Numbered from the stretch's first letter, positions 17,320 to 26,441 are shown. The stretch is 64,000 nucleotides of DNA from Aedoeadaptatus coli (GCF_900343085.1 NZ_OPYI01000003.1:62001-126000); one strand, 5' to 3'. The notes: a model not told the origin generated them from the sequence alone. A program made the numbers and translations.

Positions 17320-19188
17320 CTAAATTAGTGGCAATCCTGCCATTTTTCTAAGCTTATTACATTTCTCAATCTGCTTGAGCGTTAAGCCAAGCTCTTTTAT
17401 ATATTTTTGGATTGTATCTTCTTTTGTTGCATGGATGAGTATATGAACTGCTTCTGTAACAAGAATTAAGTTGCTATAACTGTCTGTACCGCCTTGTTCA
17501 AGCGGTATCTTGTGATGGCAATGTATATCGTTTGGCGTAAGTTTTACACCTGTTACTCCACATCTGCCATATTGAGCTGCAAAGAGCGAGATTCTGTTGT
17601 CCGCAAACTCTATGCTTTTATCAAGCACAGGGTGTTTCATTAGCCAAACAAGAGTGTCTACATCAATTTGTAGATTTTTATGAATGAAAGCTCTGCCCTT
17701 TACAGTGTATTTGTTTACAACCTTTTTCTTGTGTTTTGCGTCCTTTGTCCTGACATACCCCACTGGAATTAACGGATGTCCATTAAGGAAGCGAAGCTGT
17801 TTACTTTTTCCATATTTTTCTTTGATAAATCCTTTGTTTAGTGTTCCACTGGTTTTAATATCAAGTCTGTTGTTCATCTGCTTTTTAATGTGAAAGGCTA
17901 TTTTCGCAAAATCCAGACTCACATTTGTTGCTATTTGGTAATAATTATGCAAGCCTGAAACAGTGGCATTATACCTAGCTATTGCTTTGTACTGCTCTTT
18001 TTCATTTGCAGGTCTTTTTATATCCGCAACACATTTAGAAATATTTTCTTTTGCATTTTTCAATGCCTTATCACTTATATGCGACTGTACAACAAACTTT
18101 TTACCTTTTGGTTTAACCTTCAGCTTGAAGCCTAAAAACTCTGAATACCTTTGTTTTAGGTTCGTAATTGTTGATTTTTCTTCATTTATTGTTAATTTAA
18201 GCCTATCTTCAAGCCACTGTTTCACTGCTTGATATGTCCTTTTTGCATCATAGTAATTACTGCAAAATATTTTAAAATCATCAGCATATCTTACAATGTA
18301 AATTTCCTTGAGCTTACTTGACCTTAAAGCTCTATAGGTATGGCTTTTTATTTCCGTTCCTTTGCTATTAGTCTTTTGTTTATATGGATAATGCGTTGGC
18401 ATTGTTGCCCATTGAGATGAAACCCACCAGTCCAACTCATTTAGTACTATATTAGATAGCAATGGGGATAAAATACCTCCTTGAGGTGTACCCTTTGTAG
18501 GTATAATTGTTTCACCATTTGGCATTACAATATTAGCCTTTAACATTTCCTTGATAATGCAAATTAGCTTTTTATCTCTTATTCCTAAGTGCCATATTTG
18601 TTTTATGAGTTTTGAATGACATACATTGTCGAAAAATCCTTGTATATCAATGTCGACAACATAATGTAAGTGCTGTATCTGCATTAGCCTTGCACATTCT
18701 GCAATAGCGTGTTCTGTATTCCTATTAGGTCTAAACCCATAAGAACTGTCGTGAAATTTCGCTTCACATATTGGCTCTAAAATTTGTAAAATACATTGTT
18801 GTACAATTCTATCAACAATCGTTGGTATTCCAAGCGGTCTTGTTTTTCCATTAGGTTTTGGTATTTCCACTCTTTTTACAGGGCGGGACTTATACCAATG
18901 AAACTGTTTTTGTATTAGAGAAATGTATTCTTCCTCATTTAGTTTTGATAGATGGTTTATTGTTCTTCCATCTACTCCTGCTGTGTGACTGCCTTTATTT
19001 CCTTTTATACTTCGATAGGCTAGTTTTATATTTTCTCTTGAAGTTATTAACCCCATTAAATTTGAAAATACTTTATTCTCACTGCTATCTTTATATAGAT
19101 TATCAAGGACCTCTTGCAAGTCATAATATTCCGTATAACGGATTTTATTTTGTTTTAATCTTTGTTTCGAAGTGGACACAGGCACCAT
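17320..19188 (-). CDS. ltrA: Group II intron-encoded reverse transcriptase/maturase with HNH endonuclease
   Basis: A 622-residue multifunctional protein. The reverse transcriptase domain shows GTPQGGILSPLLSN and the catalytic YADDF. A maturase (domain X) region follows, and the C-terminal HNH nuclease has CGVTG, DIHCHHKIPLEQGG and the closing LILVTEAVHILIH. It binds the intron RNA, aids splicing and carries out retrohoming. The annotated ATG at 19188 sits directly on the AAAGGAG site; the GTG three codons later has better spacing, so the start may be at 19179. All catalytic motifs are intact, so the intron is probably still mobile. Confidence 0.94.
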   Translation of the reverse strand: MVPVSTSKQRLKQNKIRYTEYYDLQEVLDNLYKDSSENKVFSNLMGLITSRENIKLAYRSIKGNKGSHTAGVDGRTINHLSKLNEEEYISLIQKQFHWYKSRPVKRVEIPKPNGKTRPLGIPTIVDRIVQQCILQILEPICEAKFHDSSYGFRPNRNTEHAIAECARLMQIQHLHYVVDIDIQGFFDNVCHSKLIKQIWHLGIRDKKLICIIKEMLKANIVMPNGETIIPTKGTPQGGILSPLLSNIVLNELDWWVSSQWATMPTHYPYKQKTNSKGTEIKSHTYRALRSSKLKEIYIVRYADDFKIFCSNYYDAKRTYQAVKQWLEDRLKLTINEEKSTITNLKQRYSEFLGFKLKVKPKGKKFVVQSHISDKALKNAKENISKCVADIKRPANEKEQYKAIARYNATVSGLHNYYQIATNVSLDFAKIAFHIKKQMNNRLDIKTSGTLNKGFIKEKYGKSKQLRFLNGHPLIPVGYVRTKDAKHKKKVVNKYTVKGRAFIHKNLQIDVDTLVWLMKHPVLDKSIEFADNRISLFAAQYGRCGVTGVKLTPNDIHCHHKIPLEQGGTDSYSNLILVTEAVHILIHATKEDTIQKYIKELGLTLKQIEKCNKLRKMAGLPLI

Positions 19189-19913
19189 CTCCTTTCGGAT
19201 TTGATTTTCTTTGTCATACTCGAAGCTGTGTTTATCTTAATTTCAGTTCTTGTTCTTTCTTGTGACTAGTGGCTATCCCTCCACGAGCTTATTATTCTCG
19301 CTTCATAGGTACTATGCCACCACTTTCACCAAGATAAAAAATAGTTATATGATCTTTTTCTTATCATTTTCCCATTTAACACTTCATTAGCATTAGACTG
19401 CTTCCATGTTCTTGGTTTACCACGTTCCAACAATCCTATCATTGAATACGTTTAGGTTCTTCCTCTAAGCCTGTGTTTAGCTCTCGCCTTATCGCCTGTA
19501 ACGATATATGGACTTTCATAACAACCATTCTTACTAATCCACAAACACACCATCTTTGATGGTAATTGCCGTTAGACAAATTCAAACGTCTAGACTTGTA
19601 CATTCGGAAGTGCGTCAGTGTTTTGGTATACACATTCTCACCATGCGTATTCGACACCCGGCATATAAGTAGCACCATTTACCTCTAAACAGGTTTCGTA
19701 TAACTATATAGCTATTTACGGCTACTCTCTGCCGACTTCACCGAGCTTTTGACAATAAATTAGTCTAATATTTATTGCCAATCGGAGTATCAGTGTAGGC
19801 ATTTTAGGGCGTTACTCCATCATTCTACCTATTAGATTGTTAGTTCTCCTAAGTTTCGGACTTTTAGTCCTTCGACTTAGTGCATAAGCTTTTCACTTAT
19901 GAACGTGTCGCAC

Positions 19914-20028
19914 GGTTATCATTACCATAACCTTCCATTAAGTTAATAACTCCCCATGCTCCTAAACCTGCACCAATTGCAGTTACAAGTGTCTTTAAAA
20001 CTCCAACTCCAGCTGTAAAAAATTCCAT
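19914..20028 (-). CDS. Maff2-type small membrane protein, exon 1
   Basis: The 5' exon starts at ATG 20028 behind a strong AGGAGG site and encodes MEFFTAGVGVLKTLVTAI, a hydrophobic stretch, then NLMEGYGNDN before the intron. Together with exon 2 the product is 71 residues with two hydrophobic segments, the usual size and layout of Maff2 proteins that sit between SSB and the VirB6-like gene in these ICEs. These are small channel-associated membrane proteins of unproven role. Expression needs splicing of the intron. Confidence 0.85.
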
Positions 20029-20029
20029 A

Positions 20030-20341
20030 TTATTCCTCCTCGTTTTCTTTCTTATTTTCTATTTTATTTAGTGATTTAACTATAAAATTCTTGTAGACCT
20101 TATCTCCTTTTTTGTTTTCTTTGAAATATCCAAAGACATGGATTAGATCTCCTTTATCTAATTCTTTTGCACGTTCGCTTTTTTCTCCGTAGACTGAACA
20201 ATTTATATATTCTTTTCCTTTACCATATTTTTTAATGAGAGTAAAATTTGCTACATCTACTTTTTCTCCATCTCTTTCAAATTCTGATAATTCCACTTCT
20301 TTAACTAAATTTGCATTAATATTTATCATTTCTCTATCCAT
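20030..20341 (-). CDS. ssb: Single-stranded DNA-binding protein (OB-fold)
   Basis: A 103-residue protein with an OB-fold pattern (NFTLIKKYGKGKEYINCSVYGEKSE, then GDLIHVFGYFKEN) and an acidic tail, matching the small SSB proteins in conjugative transposons. It likely coats the transferred single strand. Start ATG 20341 follows AAGGAG. It is the first gene after the leader/attenuator region and ends 2 nt before the Maff2-type start, so it opens the conjugation operon. Confidence 0.8.
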   Translation of the reverse strand: MDREMININANLVKEVELSEFERDGEKVDVANFTLIKKYGKGKEYINCSVYGEKSERAKELDKGDLIHVFGYFKENKKGDKVYKNFIVKSLNKIENKKENEEE

Positions 20342-20374
20342 TAATTTCTTCTCCTTAATCTATAAATTTCAATT

Positions 20375-20409
20375 AAAAAAGCGACTGGATCTATTTATTT
20401 CCAATCGCT
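20375..20409 (-). terminator. Terminator/attenuator hairpin in front of ssb
   Basis: Arms AGCGATTGGA and TCCAGTCGCT (20409-20400 and 20389-20380; one mismatch) form a hairpin followed by six T residues on the minus strand. It lies 35 nt upstream of ssb and downstream of two tiny reading frames. The hairpin would stop transcription entering the conjugation operon unless prevented. It has the form of an attenuator. Confidence 0.7.
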
Positions 20410-20415
20410 ATACAT
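20395..20415 (-). CDS. Possible second leader peptide (MYSDWK) overlapping the attenuator
   Basis: A six-codon frame, ATG to TAA, has a weak AAGGA site 3-4 nt upstream and covers the whole 5' arm of the ssb attenuator hairpin. A ribosome translating or stalled here would block hairpin formation. The spacing to the ribosome site is poor, so this may be coincidence. Confidence 0.3.
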   Translation of the reverse strand: MYSDWK

Positions 20416-20434
20416 TATTCCTTATTAAATTGTT

Positions 20435-20461
20435 CTAAGTAGGAGCTCTTATCCTTAACAT
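20435..20461 (-). CDS. Leader peptide MLRIRAPT upstream of the conjugation operon
   Basis: An eight-codon frame has a perfect AGGAGG site (20472-20467) 5 nt before its ATG, stronger than most genes nearby, and ends in TAG. Its codons for Ala-Pro-Thr contain CTCCTA, which can pair with the TAGGAG of its own ribosome site. The frame precedes a T-tailed hairpin and then ssb. This is the layout of ribosome-controlled attenuators such as those ahead of erm, tet and ABC-F genes. The peptide itself is not one I recognise. Confidence 0.55.
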   Translation of the reverse strand: MLRIRAPT

Positions 20462-20484
20462 CTTAACCTCCTAATTTTGAGTAT

Positions 20485-20517
20485 AAAAAAAGCAGTAAAC
20501 TTTATAATTACTGCTTT
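20485..20517 (-). terminator. Intrinsic terminator after the PIN-domain gene
   Basis: Perfect 10-bp arms AAAGCAGTAA and TTACTGCTTT (20517-20508 and 20498-20489) with a 9-nt loop precede seven T residues on the minus strand. It lies 20 nt after the PIN-domain stop codon and closes the upstream cargo transcript. Confidence 0.8.
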
Positions 20518-20536
20518 AATAAAATATCCTATATTA

Positions 20537-22006
20537 TTAATCATTAAATGAACAATCTCGACAAATACCACCTACATCTTCTCGCCTATCCTTAAATCCC
20601 TTTCCACATTTAGAGCAAATAAATGCATAATCATTATTGTAATTCTCCTCTTCTAAATAAGAGTCATCGTAGTCTTCTTCATTTTTGTTTATAGAATCTT
20701 GATCTATCTGAATTTCAATTATTTCAATATCTGTATATTCTTTATCATTATTAATATAAAAAGAATCTTCTTCGATATCATCTTTATTAATTAATCTTGT
20801 GACATTAACTATGACACTTCCACTAAATTCTTGTTCTATTGGTGGTGATTGTATGACTTCTTTTGTATCATCATCACGTCCCCAATAATCAAAGGATACA
20901 CAACTTAAATTTATTAAATATTCTAGCTCATAAGTTATACTAACAATCTCGTCTGTAAACTCTTCATAAGTATCTAATATCTCATTGAATTCACAATTAT
21001 TTATATCTAATTCTTCAATACCCTCACTTCCAATAACATACGATTCTAGATAATAATAGTTGTTATTATAAATACTGTCAACTATATCATTAGAAATATC
21101 TTGTTTTACTCTTTCTACATATGACACATCTTTTCTATTTAAATCTACATAAACATTAAAATCATATCTATCATATACTTTTGAAGCGAAATTCTGAAAC
21201 ATTCCTGTTGTTAAAAATTCAATATTTACATTTGGATTTTTTTCTTTAAATTCACTTAATAATTTATCGTGAACTACTAAATTATCTTGACTATCCTTAC
21301 TCCACCAGTCTTCTTTTATATCATTCGTAATAAAAATAATATCTTTTACTGATTTTTCAACTGGTAAATCTAATATCTCTTTCCAAACAAATAAATCTCC
21401 AAATTTTTCAACTCCATCTTTATTAATGTCCTCATATCCAGGCGGAATTTTATATTTATACCTAAGTTCACCCTCTCTAATAATTTTTAACTGTTCACTA
21501 AACCTTATCCTATTACCTATCCTATTATTTTTTTCTAAATATGAAATAAGATTATCTATATCTTTAATTATTTCAGGAGAATCTGTTGTTATTTCATCAT
21601 ATTCAATACCAACACTATTTTTATAAGATTTGATTATTTGTTTTAATTCAACTAACTTGTTATTTAAATCATTCTCCAAATTTTTTCTTCCAAAATAATT
21701 ATATTTAGATGATTTAATCAAGACACTCTCTAAATTTTTTTGACTCCTTTCAATTACTCTTAGTAAATCTTTTTCAAAATTTTGATACTTTTTTTTCAAT
21801 TGTCCGAATACGCTATATTTATTTTTATTAAATTCTTTATACACTTGATTCGGAATCCATATTAAATCCTTACACTCCTTGAAAATTTCTAATATGTTTT
21901 TGCTACTGTATAATGAATATCGAGCTAAGTCAAGTATTACATTTGTATCTAATACTATTATAGAGGTTTTTCTATTTATTATTTTTTTAAATTTTTCATA
22001 ATTCAA
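20537..22006 (-). CDS. PIN-like domain protein with C-terminal zinc ribbon
   Basis: A 489-residue protein. The N-terminal part opens with IIVLDTNVILDLAR, the first acidic motif of PIN nucleases, and continues with DKFGDLFVWKEIL-like (here EKFGDLFVWKEILD) and IIFITNDIKEDWW, matching PIN_8/DUF4935-type domains (about residues 15-260). The C-terminal half is acidic and unknown, and the last 35 residues hold two CxxC pairs (CSKCGKGF and CRDC) that look like a zinc ribbon. PIN proteins are usually RNases, so this may be a cargo defence or RNA-cleaving factor. No antitoxin is evident beside it; ClbS-like lies immediately upstream (17 nt). Confidence 0.75.
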   Translation of the reverse strand: MNYEKFKKIINRKTSIIVLDTNVILDLARYSLYSSKNILEIFKECKDLIWIPNQVYKEFNKNKYSVFGQLKKKYQNFEKDLLRVIERSQKNLESVLIKSSKYNYFGRKNLENDLNNKLVELKQIIKSYKNSVGIEYDEITTDSPEIIKDIDNLISYLEKNNRIGNRIRFSEQLKIIREGELRYKYKIPPGYEDINKDGVEKFGDLFVWKEILDLPVEKSVKDIIFITNDIKEDWWSKDSQDNLVVHDKLLSEFKEKNPNVNIEFLTTGMFQNFASKVYDRYDFNVYVDLNRKDVSYVERVKQDISNDIVDSIYNNNYYYLESYVIGSEGIEELDINNCEFNEILDTYEEFTDEIVSITYELEYLINLSCVSFDYWGRDDDTKEVIQSPPIEQEFSGSVIVNVTRLINKDDIEEDSFYINNDKEYTDIEIIEIQIDQDSINKNEEDYDDSYLEEENYNNDYAFICSKCGKGFKDRREDVGGICRDCSFND

Positions 22007-22023
22007 TTAAAGCACCAACCTTA

Positions 22024-22560
22024 TTATTTAATTACATTCACAAAATTATTAAGTTTTTTCCATTTTCTAATCTTAGTCCTAAATGTTCCAAATGGTGCTA
22101 CTGTATTTACATGGATAAATTTATATACTTCCCAAGTTGCAGTTTTTGTTGCTTCATCTGCCCATTTTCTCATATGTGGTTTAAATAATTCTTCCTCTGT
22201 AAGATTATCTATCAAAGAGTAAATATCTTCTATATTCTGTGATAGTTGTTCTTTTAATTCCTTTAACGATTTATGAGCATAGGTATCTGTAAACCATTGA
22301 TACAATTCTCCAAGTTGATTCCACTTAAATTTGTCAGATGGCGTTTTAACCTCAATTCCCTTTTTTTCATCTTCTTCCCATTTCAAAACTAAAGTTGTCC
22401 AACCTACTTGATAGGCAAGATTTTCAGCTGGTGTCCTATCAACTTGATCTACTCTTTTATCTTTTAATTCTTCTGGGATATTATCAAACTCTGAAATATA
22501 TTTTCCAAAAGTTTTCTTTATCTCATTTTTTAATTCTTCCTTACTTTCATAAGACCTCAT
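22024..22560 (-). CDS. ClbS/DfsB-family four-helix protein
   Basis: A 178-residue protein with NLAYQVGWTTLVLKWE, WNQLGELYQWFTDTYAH and a WEVYKFIHVNTVAPF segment, the pattern of the ClbS/DfsB (DUF1706) family within the DinB-like fold. The founding member ClbS hydrolyses the colibactin cyclopropane and protects DNA, while most homologues have unknown substrates. It is ICE cargo between the coupling-protein gene and the PIN-domain gene and may confer protection against a small toxin. Confidence 0.8.
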   Translation of the reverse strand: MRSYESKEELKNEIKKTFGKYISEFDNIPEELKDKRVDQVDRTPAENLAYQVGWTTLVLKWEEDEKKGIEVKTPSDKFKWNQLGELYQWFTDTYAHKSLKELKEQLSQNIEDIYSLIDNLTEEELFKPHMRKWADEATKTATWEVYKFIHVNTVAPFGTFRTKIRKWKKLNNFVNVIK

Positions 22561-22621
22561 ATGCCTACCTCCATGGTTTATATAGATATTATACCAAAAA
22601 TATTTTTATCCTAGGCTTAAT

Positions 22622-24412
22622 TCATAATCTTGTAATCAAACTGTTCCTGTTTATTTTTATTTTATCTCTATTTGTTAAATACTCTTCCACATCAAACAAG
22701 TTTTTCTTATCATAATCTTCCAACAACTTGTAATTCTTATGCTTTGTAATATCGAATTTATCAGATAGAAAAGGTCTTACTCCTCTTAACTGATAAATAC
22801 ACTTACCGCCATCCATTACAGTTATTTCATCTTGACTCATAAGTTCCTTGCCAGTTTTTTGGTAATTTAGACCAAAAGATTTTTGATTGGATCTTGTTTC
22901 TGATGTGTTATATAGGTCTATGGTTTCTTTTCCTAAGGTTTCAGATAATTCTTTTACTGTTGTTTTTTCTTTTCCTCCTAAAAAGAGTGTAGAGTCGCAG
23001 TTACCAACTATTGTATCTGCATGGTCTTTATAGATTGCTTTTAATTGAGATTGTGCTTGCAGTATTATGCTTGCCGATATTTCTCTTGAACGAATTGTTG
23101 CAATCAATTTTTCAAATTTAGGAATTAATCCTATATTTGCAAACTCATCAAGTAGACACCTAACATGAACTGGAAGTCTTCCACCATACACATCATCTGC
23201 CTTATCACATAGAAGATTAAATAGTTGAGAATACATTATTGAAACTACAAAGTTAAAGGTATCATCTGTATCTGATATTATTACGAATAAAGCAGTTTTT
23301 CTATCTCCAATTTTATCAAGCTCTAATTCATCTTCGCTCATTAGTTCTCTAAGCTCTCTTATATCAAAAGGTGCAAGTCTTGCTCCACAAGATATTAGAA
23401 TTGACTTGGCAGTTTTTCCTGCTGCAAGCTTATATTTCTTATATTGCTTAACTGCAAAATGACTTGGGTCTTTCTTTTCAAGAGCTTCAAAAAGCCTATC
23501 AATTGGGTTCATATAGGTTTCGTCATCTTCTCTAACCTCACTTGCGTCAATCATATCCAAAAGTGTCTTAAAGTTCTTTTCTTCTTCTGGTGCTTCATAA
23601 TAGATATAACCGATGAGGGCAGTGTAATATAACTTTTCAGCCTTTACCCAAAAATCTTCTCCTGCCTTTTCTCCATCTCCCTTGGTGTTGGATATAATTG
23701 TTTGGACAAGTTTTAAAATATCTTTTTCACTTCTCAAATAAGCAAAGGGATTGTATTTCATAGATTTTTTAAAGTTTATTGTGTTTAATATCTTTATGTC
23801 ATATCCATTTTCATAAAGCATTTTCCCACACTCTAACACAAGCGTGCCTTTAGGGTCTGTTACTACATAGGAAGAGTGCATTTGCATTAGATTTGGCTTT
23901 ACATAAAATCTTGTCTTACCTGATCCAGAACCACCTATTACTAATACATTTTTATTTCTAGCGTATTTAGGGTTTTTAGGTCTTGAGTTCATTGTCAGTC
24001 TTTCGGTATTAGTTATAAGAACATTGTTTTCAAACTTAGGGTCAATGTATGGAGCAATATCCTTGCTTTCTCCCCATCTTGCAGATCCATATTCCTTACC
24101 TTGCCTATATTTCTTTTTGTTTTTACCTTTGCTATAAACAATTAGCTTAACAGTAGCAGCAACTGAAATACCTACTAACAAGTCCCTTGGATTAAGGCTT
24201 GGTATATAAGATAAAGTTCCTATATCAGAAATTCCCACCATTATTCTATCAATAATATCTCCTCCAACATAAGAATTGATGTGCTTAGAAAAGATATTTC
24301 CAATGTAGAAAAAGGATAGATAAGGAATGTTTGATAATATAAATTTCTTTGGGTTGTCTATTTTAATTAAGTTTTTAATATCAGAAAGAATGGATTCTAA
24401 TACCTTATTCAT
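22622..24412 (-). CDS. virD4: VirD4/TraG-type coupling protein
   Basis: The protein has two N-terminal membrane segments, Walker A VIGGSGSGKTRFYVKP and Walker B LLDEFANIG, as expected for the hexameric ATPase that brings the relaxosome to the channel. A GTG at 24427 is possible, but the ATG at 24412 overlaps the stop of the upstream antirepressor gene (ATGAATAA), which favours coupled initiation and gives 596 residues. PcfB lies just upstream, a common partner. Confidence 0.92.
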   Translation of the reverse strand: MNKVLESILSDIKNLIKIDNPKKFILSNIPYLSFFYIGNIFSKHINSYVGGDIIDRIMVGISDIGTLSYIPSLNPRDLLVGISVAATVKLIVYSKGKNKKKYRQGKEYGSARWGESKDIAPYIDPKFENNVLITNTERLTMNSRPKNPKYARNKNVLVIGGSGSGKTRFYVKPNLMQMHSSYVVTDPKGTLVLECGKMLYENGYDIKILNTINFKKSMKYNPFAYLRSEKDILKLVQTIISNTKGDGEKAGEDFWVKAEKLYYTALIGYIYYEAPEEEKNFKTLLDMIDASEVREDDETYMNPIDRLFEALEKKDPSHFAVKQYKKYKLAAGKTAKSILISCGARLAPFDIRELRELMSEDELELDKIGDRKTALFVIISDTDDTFNFVVSIMYSQLFNLLCDKADDVYGGRLPVHVRCLLDEFANIGLIPKFEKLIATIRSREISASIILQAQSQLKAIYKDHADTIVGNCDSTLFLGGKEKTTVKELSETLGKETIDLYNTSETRSNQKSFGLNYQKTGKELMSQDEITVMDGGKCIYQLRGVRPFLSDKFDITKHKNYKLLEDYDKKNLFDVEEYLTNRDKIKINRNSLITRL

Positions 24413-25139
24413 CGTAGAAACCTTCACTATCTAATAAAATTAGTAGGTAGCGTCTTCCCTTTGGTGTTATAAATGTTTGTATTCCTACAAGTGTACCTAG
24501 TGGATCAACCCATTCCTTTACTTCAAAATATCCCTTGTTCTTATCTGTATAAGGTAAGAGTTTCTTTTTCTTATCTCTATAAATTAATCCCTTATCCATT
24601 AAAAAGCTTATAAACTGATTTTGTGGTATCCCTAACTCTTTGGCAGTATTTCTAAAGTTTGTAAGTAAGTTATAATCTACTAATTTGTCATAATAGTCTG
24701 CCTTTGGTCTTAATTCTTCAATTTCTTCTTCTCTTTCAGCAATAATTCTATTAGCTACTAAAATCGCATCTGCAAGTAGCTCTTCGTTAGTTTTCTTTTC
24801 TTGCCCTGCTATATATCCTCCGTTTTTTCTAATACTTGGTAAGACTTCTCTAGTTACCCAAGCTTTGAATATTTTTGCTTGTGGTAGTTTTGATGAAAGG
24901 ATAAGTGAATATAATCCTGATTCGTTAATTATTGAAATATTCTGTATTCCTCCGGGGGTGTTCCATTTCGTTACACCCTTATCTTCCTCATCTACATGGT
25001 CATAAACAGCTTTTCTTGGATTGACATATCCTAACATAGTTGCTACTTCATTAGCTATAAAGAAAAACTCACCGTCTTTTTCTATAACAGTGAGTTTCCC
25101 AAAATTTGTATTTTCAAATGTTTTTAAATTACTTATCAT
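24405..25139 (-). CDS. Phage-type antirepressor (BRO-N plus C-terminal KilA-like domain)
   Basis: A 244-residue protein. The N-terminal BRO domain shows EFFFIANEVATMLGYVNPRK, GLYSLILSSKLPQAKIF and WVTREVLPSIRKNGGY. The C-terminal half (from about residue 130) resembles the DNA-binding domain of phage antirepressors. Such proteins relieve repression of mobile elements. It lies inside the mobilisation operon between PcfB and VirD4 and overlaps both neighbours by a few bases, so it may adjust ICE gene expression. Confidence 0.85.
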   Translation of the reverse strand: MISNLKTFENTNFGKLTVIEKDGEFFFIANEVATMLGYVNPRKAVYDHVDEEDKGVTKWNTPGGIQNISIINESGLYSLILSSKLPQAKIFKAWVTREVLPSIRKNGGYIAGQEKKTNEELLADAILVANRIIAEREEEIEELRPKADYYDKLVDYNLLTNFRNTAKELGIPQNQFISFLMDKGLIYRDKKKKLLPYTDKNKGYFEVKEWVDPLGTLVGIQTFITPKGRRYLLILLDSEGFYDE

Positions 25140-25621
25140 AAGCTTTGCTCCTTATGTTTATTTTTAACTTTATCTTTACTAATTGTGTCCTTAGCCATAT
25201 CTTTAAACTTATTTATAGTCTTCGTTATTGAATCTTTTCTATCGGCCTTTCTTTCAGAAGCCTTAACCGCTTTTTTAAAGGCATGTTCCATTACCTTTAT
25301 ATCCTTAGATTGAAAAAACACAGAGTGGTTGCCAGTTTCCTTATCTTTCATAACAGAAAACTTCACTCCGTGTTTATTTAAAATTTTCTTTAATTCTTTT
25401 AACTCAGGAACTTTTAGATTAATTTCTTCTAACTGCCCCTTTTTAACCATATCCTTTAGCTTTACTTCTTCTCCGTTATTTTTTATTACATTTTTCAAGC
25501 CTCCTTGTTCTTCTATTTGCTTGTGAACTTTCTTTAAGGCATCAAGAATTGCTTTACTTGTTGCTTTTGCAAGTCTTACTTCAAGATTAAGACTTGACCT
25601 GGATACTTCTTCATTAATCAT
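25136..25621 (-). CDS. pcfB: PcfB-family protein (DUF3801)
   Basis: A 161-residue protein with the DUF3801 pattern (LKELKKILNKHGVKFSVMKD, then HSVFFQSKDIKVMEHAFKKA). In enterococcal pCF10, PcfB binds the coupling protein PcfC. Here it lies one gene upstream of virD4 in the same operon, consistent with that role. The tail is very basic. It overlaps dnaC by 8 bp. Confidence 0.8.
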   Translation of the reverse strand: MINEEVSRSSLNLEVRLAKATSKAILDALKKVHKQIEEQGGLKNVIKNNGEEVKLKDMVKKGQLEEINLKVPELKELKKILNKHGVKFSVMKDKETGNHSVFFQSKDIKVMEHAFKKAVKASERKADRKDSITKTINKFKDMAKDTISKDKVKNKHKEQSL

Positions 25622-26441
25622 CTATTCCACCTCCATATAAAAGTAACTCTTTGTATTTTCTTAACTTCTCTTGATGGATTTTTCTTCTAAAATCTTCTCC
25701 CGTAACTTTAACTGGTATTGTCATTTCAAGTATTCTTGAATATATCCTCTGATACTCAAGGTCAATATTAGGATTTTGAATAATTTCCAATGATAAGTTT
25801 GTAGTAAAAATTGTCGGCCTACCTTTTAAGTATCTTGAGTTTATAATGTTATATACTTGTTCTCTTGCATAAGATGTATCCCTTTCAATTCCAAGGTCAT
25901 CTAAAATTAACAAAGGAATATTAGATAGGTTATTTATAATTTCATTTGAATCTAGCTTAAATGCTGATTTTTGTATTTTGTTTATAACCTGAGATAAATT
26001 CATAATCTTAACTTTAACTTGTTCTCTTTCAATTAATTCATTTGCAATAGAACAAGCAAGATAAGTCTTTCCACTGCCAACATCTCCATGAAATAACAGC
26101 CCAACATTGTCTTCCTTCATTTGTTCAAAGCTTTTGGCATAATTATAGGCAACTTTGTAGGCTTGACCTTTTTCATTTAAGAATTTCTCAAAAGTATATT
26201 GGTGTTGGATAGGCGATGAGAAGCAATCTCTTTTCAATGACGATATTTTCATCAGTCTTTCTCTTTCTTCGTTTTCCTTATCTCTTTTTATTTCACATTC
26301 ACATTTGATTCTAGGAATAAACTTTGTAAATCCAAGGTCAAGTAATTCTCCATCAACTCTTTTACCGCATACCTTGCAATAGATATGTCCATTTCTTTCA
26401 ATATCCTTTTCTCTTAATACAAAATCTTTTAAGCTTTTCAT
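25614..26441 (-). CDS. DnaC-like ATPase (helicase loader type)
   Basis: A 275-residue AAA+ protein with an N-terminal zinc cluster (CKVCGKRVDG with later CEC), Walker A HGDVGSGKTYLACS and Walker B LLILDDLG. It is closest in form to DnaC/DnaI/IstB-type loaders. Beside repA and at the start of the operon it should help replication or establishment of the excised circle. It overlaps repA by 4 bp. Confidence 0.88.
   Translation of the reverse strand: MKSLKDFVLREKDIERNGHIYCKVCGKRVDGELLDLGFTKFIPRIKCECEIKRDKENEERERLMKISSLKRDCFSSPIQHQYTFEKFLNEKGQAYKVAYNYAKSFEQMKEDNVGLLFHGDVGSGKTYLACSIANELIEREQVKVKIMNLSQVINKIQKSAFKLDSNEIINNLSNIPLLILDDLGIERDTSYAREQVYNIINSRYLKGRPTIFTTNLSLEIIQNPNIDLEYQRIYSRILEMTIPVKVTGEDFRRKIHQEKLRKYKELLLYGGGIDD

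Larger units (their letters stand above)
17170..19913 (-). mobile_element. Group II intron inserted in the Maff2-type gene
   Basis: The 2744-nt intron begins GTGCGACACG (the group II GTGYG 5' signature) at 19913 and ends in AT at 17170. It has a domain V hairpin near its 3' end and encodes its own reverse transcriptase/maturase. Removing it restores the reading frame of the host gene exactly. A possible EBS1 (GGTTGTT, 19526-19520) pairs with the last exon-1 bases GATAACC, allowing two G-U pairs. The first 700 nt and last 150 nt are ribozyme, not coding. Because it splices, the conjugation gene can remain functional. Confidence 0.92.

Noticed and set aside
19439-19678. 79-codon minus-strand frame in the 5' part of the group II intron
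   Set aside because: It lies in ribozyme domains with no ribosome site; the structure of the intron explains the sequence.
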